Assembly (NCBI GenBank): GCA_946699065.1
Contig: CAMPDV010000005.1
Coordinates: forward strand, 248,001 to 312,000
Source of the DNA: Loxodes magnus
Lineage: Eukaryota > Ciliophora > Karyorelictea > Loxodida > Loxodidae
Reading direction: 5' to 3'
DNA length: 64,000 nucleotides
Part shown: positions 48,987 to 58,693 of the stretch, piece by piece
How the letters are laid out: each line of letters begins with the position of its first letter
Numbering within the stretch: the stretch's first letter is position 1
Made by a program: the position numbers and the translations under genes
Notes under the pieces: generated by a model
Database searches by the model: none
Seen by the model: the letters and a program-made list of their open reading frames with translations, nothing else
What the model was told of the DNA's origin: nothing

Positions 48987-50159
48987 TCATTTATATGAAA
49001 TGTCGCTAGAATGGAGCATATCCGTTTAGTTTGTGCCGTCAGATGGAAGATAAATCATTTCATTGTCTTCAGTTTCAGAAGAGCTTTATTCCAACTTCTC
49101 AAAGTTTAAAGGCGGTACACATGCTGGCCGAACTTGTGGCTTACTCTTTATCTTTTTAGGAAATTTCGGACTCTGGTCTGGAATTTCTTTGACTCTTTAA
49201 GAACTTTTGATTGAGGAAGTCGAGCTTTTTTCCTTTACTTCTTGCTCATAAATTTGTTCAACTGGTACACCTTTGCTTTTCAGCACCTTGAACAGTTTTG
49301 ACACTTCAGCTTCTCTTTTCTTAGAATTTTTCAGCTCATGCTAAAGTCTTTTAGCATATTCAGCTAGCTACTAGTTTTCTTGAATTAAATGATCTCAGTT
49401 CTCTTCATTTTTCATAATTTGATAAGTCATTTCTTATTTATTCAATCTCTTAATCGTCTTACTTAACTTTTCTAGTTAATGCTCTCTTTCTTCCAAAGCT
49501 TTCGATAGGTTCAAATTTTCTCTAGACAAGTGTTCAATCTTTTTATCTACTTGTTTTCTTTCCTCTTTTTCGATCATAAGAGTTTGCTTTATTTTCTTTA
49601 GCTCTATTTAAAGTGACTATGTCTAACTTTCATTAACATCCTTTTCATTAAAGTTTAAAAGGGCTTACTCAAAGGCCATCTTAATTTTCAGTAGGATTCC
49701 TCCAAAATCTTTATCTCTGTCTATAATCTACTAGAAAACGTTCTAGAACACCTGAATTTTCTTTTTAGACATTATGTCGTTGGCTTCTGTTTCATTAACT
49801 TGCTTCAACATTTCAGTTAATTGAACTTCAAGCTCTAATGAGTTTTGAGCAAAATGAAAAGACTTAATCTGTGAAGAACTCTTCAAAGGGAATTTCAATC
49901 CATTTCCAATTTTGGTCACTTTCTCAGTACTTTTTGCCATCATACTGTTGTTCATTCTTCTATTGGAACCACTAGAATTAAGCTTACTATTTTAAGGAGT
50001 AGGGGAATTAAGCAACCTTATCTTCTAATCATGAGTCACATTAAGATTAACCCTTTTCTTACTACTAGACTGAGCTTACTATTTTTTTACTCTCTAATTA
50101 GGCGATTATGATCGCATAGGAGCTGATTATGGCCTTTTATTAGAACTCTGCTTTTTCAT
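48987..50159 (-). CDS. Coiled-coil protein, TSNAXIP1-like
   Basis: 390 aa in one exon. The first 80 residues are basic and Ser/Gln-rich (MKKQSSNKRPQSAPMRSQSP). A helical domain around residues 130-185 reads VFQNVFQQIIDRDKDFGGIL then LKIKMAFEQALL. This resembles the N-terminal domain of TSNAXIP1 (translin-associated factor X-interacting protein 1), a ciliary/testis protein. A long coiled coil follows to about residue 315, then a polar tail ending DMLHSSDISYK before TGA 48989-48987. The ATG at 50159 opens the frame directly after an AT-rich gap. The TSNAXIP1 likeness is by eye and moderate; any coiled-coil cilium protein is an alternative. Confidence 0.72.
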
Positions 50160-51339
50160 GAATTAATTTTAAATCTAAAATATTACAAATACTAACACTC
50201 TCCTACTCAATAAATTACTATCTCTACTTTATTTATTTTTATATAACTGTAAATATCAAACTCTAGTAGCCATATTCTAAAAAGCTTTGGCTTAAGTGAG
50301 CTTGAATTATTGTTAAGAGGATGTTTAGTTCTGAGATTTAATTTATTGATGGTAAAAAATAGGGAGAATCTGATTGAGGGTGTAATAATCACCCTATGAT
50401 ATACTGGAAAATCTGTGATAAAGCACTTAGATAATATTTATATTTAGTGATGTCACGAAAGATAAGTAAGCTAGATTTCTAGTAATTACTGCTTTGCAGC
50501 GTTAGTTAACTATCTTAGTTTGATTTATTCTGATGAAAATTCCCTTAACTAGGTTAAAATTTCCTTAGGTTTAAACGTTTATTGTTTATTATTCTTTAAC
50601 TGGAATAAAAAGAAGTAACTTCCTTCTCTAGAAAATGAATTTTACTTCTTATTTATTAAAAACTCTATATACCCATTTAACGCTCACTTTCCTTAATATA
50701 AAAGCATTTATTATACTAAATACAGTGAAAAAGCTTATCCTTCTTAGTTTTAAAACCTACTCTATTTCCTTTATCTATCTTCTAGATTCTACTATTTGTA
50801 AGTTAGTCTTTAGTTTGCAATTTATCTTCTAATCTTCATAGTAACTTAGTTAGCCTTCAACTCCCTTTTATAATAGTTAAATTCCTTTACCTCAAGCTCT
50901 TTCAGCATAAAGTAGATAAGAATAACTAAAAGCCATCTTGCACTATTCTAACAGTTTCTTAGACCTACTTCGATTAACCTTGATTAGCATTGTTACATAG
51001 CTAATGCCTTTATTTGCAGATTACTAATTAAAGGAAGTATTAATTTATATCCTTACTTTACTTAATTTGACTTGCATCATAAATACTAGTCTAGATATGA
51101 GTTAGAACTTGTATTATGGCTCTAAAAAATAAAATGAGATATCGTATGTTATTTAGTATGGATATTTTATATGTAATATACCATAAAATAACTCTAGACA
51201 TCGACTTGGTGTAAAGTGATATTGATATGAGAGATTATAATTACCTTGATGCTTAGTGAGTTATATGGTTAAGGTTATCAGCAGAGATTAATGAGAGAGT
51301 TAAAGTATAATGAAATTAGAATTGATTAATAGATGATTA
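50160..51339. other. AT-rich intergenic stretch
   Basis: Standard-code ORFs at 50207-50392 (minus) and 50635-50832 (plus) are low-complexity and not called. No motif seen. Confidence 0.45.
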
Positions 51340-52163
51340 TCACTCTATGACGCTTTTTAGCATGAACTGCAGTTCTTTGTTGTTTCCTACAATCTCTTTT
51401 GTTCGTCTCATGAACTCTGAACTTGTTTAAGCTAGTAGATCAAAACGGTTTTTAGCTTCAGTTAGCTCTCTGGTTAGTTCTTAATTTTGGAATGTCAAAT
51501 AATTGATTTGCTCTTCTAAATCTTTGCTTGACTTTCTTAATTCGCAAATGCCTTTATCTGATTCCTCTGCTTTTATCTAAACTTTAGTAAGTTAGTCCTT
51601 TTGCTTGCTAGTGGATATAATTTAAGCTACTATCTTTTCATTTTCGCATTGATATTTATATATCTATTCTTTCGTTCTTTACAGCTTCGCTTCATATTCC
51701 TTAGTCTTAGCTCTCATCTCCACTTATTACTTTTTCATCTAACTCTCCAGTTGGTTTTTTTCTCTCTATCTGTCTTCTAGTGCTTACTATAGTTTTCTTG
51801 CCTTTTTACTTGCTATAGTAAGTCTAGCTTATAAGTTAAGCACCTACTTTCTATCTTTCTCAGGAACAGTTTATCTTATTACCTATCTTTCAAAAGAATC
51901 ATCCATTTCTTACCTTAAAGAGTTAGTAGAGTAATCTCTGTAGCTAGTGATTTACCTTAGAGATCTAAAAGTACTTTTGCTATTGCTAAGACTTCTATAG
52001 GTAGCTCCTTTTCTAAGTTAAAGCCTTACAGTTCTGTTTTATATTATTTCCCTTTCTTTGAAAAAGAGTCACTAGAAGCGCTATTTAGCTGATATCTATT
52101 TTAGAACCTTTAGGGTTATTTGTATTCTGATGGCTTAGGCTATCTTAAATAAGTTTAACTCAT
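51340..52163 (-). CDS. Hypothetical coiled-coil protein (268 aa)
   Basis: After one 17-nt intron (52013-52029) the frame is continuous from ATG 52163 to TGA 51342-51340. The first 95 residues are Ser/Gln/Tyr/Arg-rich (SDSFSKKGKQYKTE, then TYRSLSNSKSTFRSLRQ). From about residue 105 to the end it is one coiled coil (KKARKLQQALEDRQREKNQL, EESDKGICELRKSSKDLEEQ). It ends at EIVGNNKELQFMLKSVIE. No family name can be given. Such proteins are common among ciliate basal-body and axoneme components. Confidence 0.7.
52013..52029 (-). other. 17-nt intron in the coiled-coil gene
   Basis: The transcript-strand sequence is GTAAGGCTTTAACTTAG. Splicing joins KQYKTEL to KGATYRSLSNSKS. Confidence 0.88.
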
Positions 52164-53013
52164 TATATTTTGGCTTTCTTATTTACAATGCTATTGTTAG
52201 AAAATTTGAATTTATCTTTATAGGAAGAAGCTAAGTTAATAGAAGGGAGGTATAGTAAAGCTGAGAAAGTAAGTACTGATTAAGTAGAGAGGAATAGTTA
52301 GATAGATAAGCTAGTAGACTATAGCCTTAGCTGTCTTATTAGCTAGGATTAACCTAAGAATTGATATAAGCAAAAGAATTTCTAATTAGAGCTTTTGAAT
52401 AAAGGGAGAACTTGATAAGGAGAGTCAGTCTCTATTGTCTCTTTATAACTAAATAGCTTAAATAAAATTAATATAACTAGGCATTATAAGAACCTTTTTC
52501 ATTACCCTTAGTAAATATCATACTAGTTAGAATAAGCTTAGAGGATAAAAGGGTTTGTAAGGCTATAATTGAAAATACTAGAATAAATCAAACTTCCTAG
52601 CTTGATGCTAGGATACGAGCTCTTACATAAATAAAGAGCTATGCTTAAATAAGCCATAAATAGGCTTTCTATGGTTATCTTCTAAGCTTACAAGGTGAAT
52701 AGATAATAGTATTGACATATAATATTACAACCTCTAAATAAATAAGCGAAGTATAAATAACTTCATTATATTTGCTAGGAAGCTAAGTTTACGGATTATA
52801 TAGAATAAAGTTCTTAGTAGTATACAGAAAGGCTAAGTTATAGTAAGATTATAAAATACAATAGGCTTGACATAAAAGAAGGTAAAGTAGTATGTAAAAG
52901 GATAATCCAAGATAGTAATGGTAAGAAAGATTTCTGCTTATATGTTATGATTGATTATAACATTTTGACTGAAATTTTCTGGTTTTTTAGATAAATTTTA
53001 GATAGTAATAAAT
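52164..53013. other. Divergent intergenic stretch
   Basis: It lies between the coiled-coil gene and Dbp5. AT-rich, with no motif seen. Confidence 0.5.
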
Positions 53014-55197
53014 ATGTCTTGGACTGGCGGAACAGAGTAAAACTTATAACAGGAAAATTAGCAGAACTAGAGTGAAAGTAATAACCCTTGGCAACCTGAA
53101 AGTGGATCTTCTTAAAATGTGCAACTTTAGTAAGAAAGCTGAGAAACTGCTCAGTAGGAATAATAGGATTAGCAAGGAGATTAGTAAGAATAATCTTGGG
53201 GGTGGCAATCTTAATAGTAGAATTAGCCAATTGAGTAGAACAAACAATAGAGTTAAGGCTTTAGATCCTAGAATTAAGGGAGATATGACTAAAGAGGACA
53301 ATGAAAATAAGGTGGAGAAGGAAATGAATATAGAGGAGGAGGCTCTCAAAGTAGAAGAAGACAGGGAGGAAGAAAGATTTTCAAGAACGATAAACCTAGA
53401 AATTTCGGATGAAGTAAAGAATAAGACTAAAGTAATGAATCTCAAACTTTTAAATATACCTCTGAATAACCTAATTTTTCTTAGAATGAGTAAAATGCTA
53501 GTTAAAAGGATTTAGGATGAACTAAGCAAGAATAACAAGAATGGACTAATTAGGGAGAAAGTTAAGAATAGTAAGGAGGAAGGTCCAACGAAGCTAATTT
53601 TGAGCAGCAACGAGGAGGTGAAGGTTAAAGGCAGAGAAGACCTAGAATCTAAGGATAGCAATCACAACATTAAAATCAGAACTAACAGGGTTAAAGTGAT
53701 TTTGGATGGAAAAGGGAAAATTCTAATCAAGGTGGTAGCAATTGGAGAGGAAGAATTATTTCTAGAGGAAGATCTCGTGGAAATAGAGGTGGTGGACATC
53801 TTATCCACAATCCAGAAAAATCACTTAAAACCTATAATCCTATAGAGCAAACTTGGGTTGATTCGAAATTTGAAATTTTGGAAGATGATGTTCTAATAGA
53901 AACGAATGATCCTTAAAAGAGTTTTTTTACCTCCATGAAAGAATGGAATGATTTAGGATTAGAGGATACTTTGCTTGAAAATATTATAAACTACCATGAC
54001 CAAACTTTGAATAAGAAAGTATTAATGAATAAACCTAGCAAAATATAATCTTATGCTATCCCTCTCATAATCAGTGACCCTCCTGAAAATCTAATAGCCC
54101 AAGCTCATACAGGCACAGGAAAAACAATAGCTTTCTGTTTAGGTAGTTTATGTAGAATAGATGCAGAAGAAGACAGTTTATAGGTTATTTGCCTAGCTAA
54201 TACAAGAGAATTGGTCTAGCAAATCCATGGAGTCTTTCTAAGCCTTTCCAAGAATACGGAAGTGAAAATAAGCATCATGCTAAGTTAAAAAGAGTGCTCT
54301 AAAGAAGTAGGTCATGTGCTAGTTGCTACTCCAGGTACTTTATTAGCCTAAATAAAGAGAGGATAAGTTGATTTGTCTCATCTAAAGGTCTTTGTTATTG
54401 ATGAAGCTGATATTATGTTTGAAACAGTTACGTCAAACCTTGGAAATACTACAATAGAGATACTAAAATCCATTCCACCTACCTGTTAAATGATATGCTT
54501 CAGCGCTACTTATCCAGAATAAGTTCTTTAGACACTCGAAGAAAAAGTTAAAGAAGCTAATAAGATCCAAATAGCAAAGGAGTAGCTGACTTTAGATGGC
54601 ATAAAGCAGATATTTATAAAATGCCCACAGGAAAATAAAGTTTAAACTCTGGCAAATGTCTTTAAAGAATGCGAAGTAGGTTAGGTTTTAGTCTTTGTGA
54701 ATAGTAAGTAATATGCAGAAAGAATAGTTGAACAACTGAGAAGTTTAGGCCATAATGTTACTATTTTAATAGGTGATATGTCACCCTAAGAGAGAGATTC
54801 AACTATAATGAACTTCAGGGAGTTCAAATCGAGAGTTTTAGTGTCTACGAACCTCATTTCAAGAGGATTGGATATTACCTCAATATCTCTAGTTGTTAAC
54901 TTCGATATTCCCACCTATACTGATCCTGAAAACCCAGGAGTGAAAAAAGTGGATTGCACAACTTACCTCCACAGAATAGGAAGAACTGGAAGATTTTCGA
55001 GAAAAGGAATTGCACTAAATATCGTGACAGACGAAGAGCGAATGAATCAGCTTAACGAAATTTAGGAATTCTACTAGGTATAAATCACTGAGATTTAGTC
55101 TCTTAGCGAAATTGGAACAATCCTAGATAAAATGAAAGTAAAATAGACAGAAGGTGCTCCATTAGAAGAGGAGAAAAAGTAGGAGGAAAATTATTGA
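53014..55197 (+). CDS. DBP5: DEAD-box RNA helicase Dbp5/DDX19 with Q/N/G/W-rich N-terminus
   Basis: Dbp5 remodels mRNPs on the cytoplasmic side of the nuclear pore during mRNA export. 727 aa, single exon. The helicase core starts near residue 310. Motifs: PSKIQSYAIPLI (Q motif), AHTGTGKT (I), ANTRELVQQ (Ia), [10 protein letters not shown] (Ib), VIDEADIMF (II), CFSATYPEQ (III), VLVFVNSKQ (IV), [11 protein letters not shown] (V) and HRIGRTGRF (VI). The insert [20 protein letters not shown] and the tail after [10 protein letters not shown] match DDX19/Dbp5. Residues 1-290 are an unusual low-complexity domain rich in Gln, Asn, Gly and Arg. It has repeated Trp motifs (FGWSKEQ, LGWTKQEQ, FGWKREN) and an RGG-like end. 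Many Gln are TAA/TAG and many of these Trp are TGA. Standard-code ORFs at 53044-53845 on both strands are shadows. Confidence 0.92.
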
Positions 55198-55476
55198 CAT
55201 TGAATTTTAATCTAGCAATATACTTAAAACTTAAGCTACTATTATTTAAAATCTCTTTCCATAATCACTAATAAAATGACTAACTATCTCTAATACATCT
55301 AAGTCAGTTAATCTAAAGCAGAGGGAATATAAGGAAAACATGCAGTAAGTAGAATGTATATGGTTAGAAGATGGATATAAATATGTGACTTGCTAGTGAA
55401 GCAGTAGGAATATTAAAGAGGAAGTTTAGCTTCTAGAGAGTTGATTTAAATAACATTAATTTAATTAAATTAATAT
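55198..55476. other. Short intergenic stretch
   Basis: Nothing recognised. Confidence 0.5.
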
Positions 55477-56782
55477 ATGGAAATATTGAGTTTGGCCTGA
55501 ATTCCAAGAGGAGCGTCTTAGCCTATTCCTATAAAATCCAGTGAGCCTCCTGAAGATTGGGAGGATGTTTCTTCATCACAAGAGGAGGATGAATAAGAGC
55601 AGAAGATAGAAAATTAAATGGAAGAAATGAAAATAGAAAATCAAGAGTTTAGTGAGAGTGAGTCTGATAAAGAAGACTTAAAAATACTGGAGACTGATGC
55701 TCCGATAATAACTGGATATAAGGTAAGAAATTAATTTTAGGAAGATGAGTCCAGTGGATTAAATTTATTCTTATTTGAGCAAGAAAAGTCAAACCTTTAT
55801 ATTCACCACGAGATTATTACTCCCTCATTTCCACTTAGCATAGAGTGGCTTCCTTTCTAGTCATAAACTCAGGGAAGCTTTGTAGCAATAGGAAGCTTCC
55901 TGCCTGAGATAGAAATATGAAACTTAAACGTGATGGAGGAAGTAAAGCCTGTATAGGTTTTGGGAGGTTATGATTATGAAATGATATCCTAAGAAGAGTA
56001 GAAGTCAAAGAAGAGTAAAAAGCATAAGAAGAAAAAGAAGAAGAAGGAGTAATAATTAAAGCCTAATAGTCACAAGGAAGCTGTTCTAGATCTTAATATC
56101 CATCCAACTGCCAAGTATATTTTAACATTATAGGCATATATTAGCAAGCTCTTCTGCTGATTCTACCTGCAAACTCTGAGATTTGACAAGCTGCTAATGT
56201 GCGGAAACTTTTTAAATAGCAAGAGGCGAACTTCAAAGCTGTAAATGAAATTAAAATTAAGAAAAGATAATTGCATGTGGAAGTTCTGAAGGCTATGTTA
56301 CAGTTTAAGATGTTAGAGGTAATATCTAGTCTTCTTAAGGATGGGAGATTAAATAGTAAGTCGAACATGTTTCTTGGCACTTTTAATAGGAAAATATCTT
56401 AGCTTGTTGTACTTAGGAAGGAAGCTTATGTATAATGGACACTCGTAAGAATCAGTAACTACTATGCAAAGCATAAATCCAATCCGCTTTTAACTACGTA
56501 GAGTTCAATCCTTTTATTTTTAATTTAATAGCTACAGCCTCTGATGATGGATTTATAAGATTATGAAATCTAGCAAGTGACTAAGTCCAGCCCATAATGG
56601 AAAAGGATCTATCAAACAACGGAAATCCTTACCAATGCAAATGATATTAGAGCTAGTAGAGTGAATGATGTTTAGGTATTGCTGGAAGAGAACTAGTAGT
56701 ATGAGATGTGAGTGAGAACGATAATGTTTTCAACTTTTATAAAAATTAGCAAGGAGGCAAACTATTTGAAAATCCAAGTTGA
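55477..56782 (+). CDS. PWP1: PWP1 (periodic tryptophan protein 1), WD-repeat ribosome-biogenesis factor
   Basis: 428 aa after one 19-nt intron (56115-56133). The N-terminus ILSLAWIPRGAS is the PWP1 signature (Trp8 is TGA), followed by an acidic segment and GYKVRNQF. Then come SNLYIHHEIITPSFPLSIEW, GSFVAIGSFLPEIEIWNLNV and a Lys-rich loop, as in human PWP1. The WD propeller continues with HKEAVLDLNIHP, LASSSADSTCKLWDL, NYVEFNPFIFNLIATASDDG then FIRLWNL, and ELVVWDV. It ends GGKLFENPS at TGA 56780-56782. The Trp at the end of most WD repeats is coded by TGA, which would fragment the gene under other codes. PWP1 acts in rRNA transcription and early pre-60S assembly. Shorter than human PWP1 (501 aa). 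Confidence 0.93.
56115..56133 (+). other. 19-nt intron in PWP1
   Basis: GTATATTTTAACATTATAG. Splicing restores IHPTAKHILASSSADST, the first WD repeat. Confidence 0.92.
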
Positions 56783-57367
56783 GTGTTTCTGAGTGAGGAC
56801 TTTAATTAAAAACTTTTAATTTATTAACTTTAATTAGCCAAGCTATTTACCATTAAAGCTCCTATCTACTTATTAAATCTTAATTATTTCTCTATCTTAG
56901 CCCAAAATTTCACCCTTGCTTATTATCAATGAAATAGGAGGTAAAAAGAGAATAGCTCCTTTGCTTAAATATCATCAAACCATTCATAACCTTTAGTTTT
57001 CCTACCTCCTACTATCTTCATACTAATACCCTTAGAATTTATAACGCACGTTTTTTAAGGAAAGCAAGAATACCCAATCTTAAGATTTGGTAATATTGCT
57101 TTAGTTTAAATAGCAAAGCATCATAAGCAGATTATCTTCTTTACTTCGGACTTACTAATAACTAATAATCAAAGCTTGATATTTTTAGTTTGAAGACAAA
57201 TAGAAATATAGTTTGATATCTTTACTCTTAGCAAGATATAAGTTATGCCTTAGTAGGTAAAATTAAAGCTTGAAGGTAGTAATTAAAGGGGGAATTGAAG
57301 TAACTAATACTAAGAGCTTATAGTTATTAATGTTAGATTTAAGAAAGTTTTTAAGTTAGTCCATTTC
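56783..57367. other. Convergent intergenic stretch between PWP1 and eL19
   Basis: Two different minus-strand frames here both read as plausible peptides (one ends at a TGA near 56930), which shows how weak open frames are as evidence in this code. No motif; no gene called. Confidence 0.35.
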
Positions 57368-57913
57368 TCATTTCTTAGAAGAGACAGCCTTGATCTTCTT
57401 CTCTCTTATCTTTAGTTCCTTGGCTTACCTGGCTTCCTATTGCTCGTTAACTTACTTCTGCATAGTTCTCTCATTTTTGTCCTTGTGAATAGCTTCCATA
57501 AGAACTCTCTTGTTCCTAAATTGGTTACCCTTGCATTTTAAGTAAAATTCATGGTAGGTCTTTTTGTCTATCTTTTTGCTTTCTCTATACTTACGTAAGA
57601 ATCTTCTGAGGACACGTTGGCGTCTCATCCACAAAACTTTAACCGGCATTCTGGCCTCCGCGGTACCACGTCTTCTACCTTTTCCGCAGTGTCGTCCTTT
57701 CTTCTTCGATTCCAAATGTAGACGAGCGCGAGCTCTAGAATGAATAGAAACAGGTTTGCGCATAACAAAACCGTCTTTGATGAGTTTGCGAAGATTTTGA
57801 CGAGAATTCGCAAGAGAAAGTTCATTTACTTCGTTAGGATCTAGCCAGACTCTTCGTTTGCCACATTTGAGGACTGACGCTGCAAGACGCTTCTACAAGC
57901 GTAAGCACACCAT
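57368..57913 (-). CDS. RPL19: 60S ribosomal protein eL19
   Basis: 181 aa, single exon: [19 protein letters not shown] is the conserved eL19 start. It is followed by [79 protein letters not shown] and a basic helical tail with Gln residues at TAA/TAG. The stop is TGA 57370-57368. The gene is far richer in GC and in CGT/CGC arginine codons than its neighbours. That fits strong codon selection in a highly expressed gene rather than transfer. Standard-code ORFs 57625-57825 and 57858-58061 are shadows or noncoding. Confidence 0.97.
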
Positions 57914-58693
57914 TTATAAATTTAATAGCCAAAATGGTTTAATAAATACCTCTTTATTTAATTCAATTCAACTCTCAAAATTTACCTTCACACAACTTTA
58001 TTATCACAGAGAACTGCTAGGAGTTTCACTATCTAACAAACTGTTTCAAGTAAGTAATTAATAACCAATGAGGCATAGTTCTGAAAGATGCTTAGCTTAT
58101 CGTCTTAAATAGGTTCAAAGAGTTAGCAGTAAGAAGTTAAAAGGAATTAAAATGGTAATGAAGATTAAGAATATTGAACGCTATTTAAAGGACGATAAGT
58201 AAGCTACAATAACCAAAGCTTGCGATTATAGAAATATATATTAAGTGAAGTTTCGCAATCTTTGGTATATAAGTCCCCTCGTAGCTTTACTAAGGTTAAA
58301 AACTCTAGGATGTAAATTAATTAGATATTAGCAAAAGGAAATGACGATAGCCTAGGTAATAAAGCTAGGATTTTAAAAATAAGCTAGATTATATTAGTAT
58401 GCTGTATATAGATCAAAGCATAAGCAAGTATAAAAGTATAACTCTTAGTACCTTATATTAAGTACATTAGGTACCCTTCAAAGAATTCTGATCTACAAAA
58501 TTTCTAAATCACAAAGCTCGTAAAACTTAATTACTCTACACTAAATCAGCTTGGCTCACTAATCTCTTAATCTACAACCCTTTCTTCTTTACTAGTATGT
58601 ATTAATAGTCTAGGACCGTTTGCAAGTAGTCTAACTGACATTTTATATAAATATCAAGGAATAAAGAGAATAAATATAAGAAAGGCAATAAAA
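57914..58693. other. Divergent intergenic stretch between eL19 and UTP4
   Basis: AT-rich. It should contain both promoters; no motif seen. Confidence 0.5.

Noticed and set aside
53044-53445. Hydrophobic 133-aa minus ORF and overlapping plus ORFs
   Set aside because: Shadows of the low-complexity N-terminal domain of Dbp5.
56930-57367. Minus-strand frames between PWP1 and eL19 that read like protein
   Set aside because: Two overlapping frames looked equally good and neither has a family motif; in this code AT-rich DNA routinely does this.
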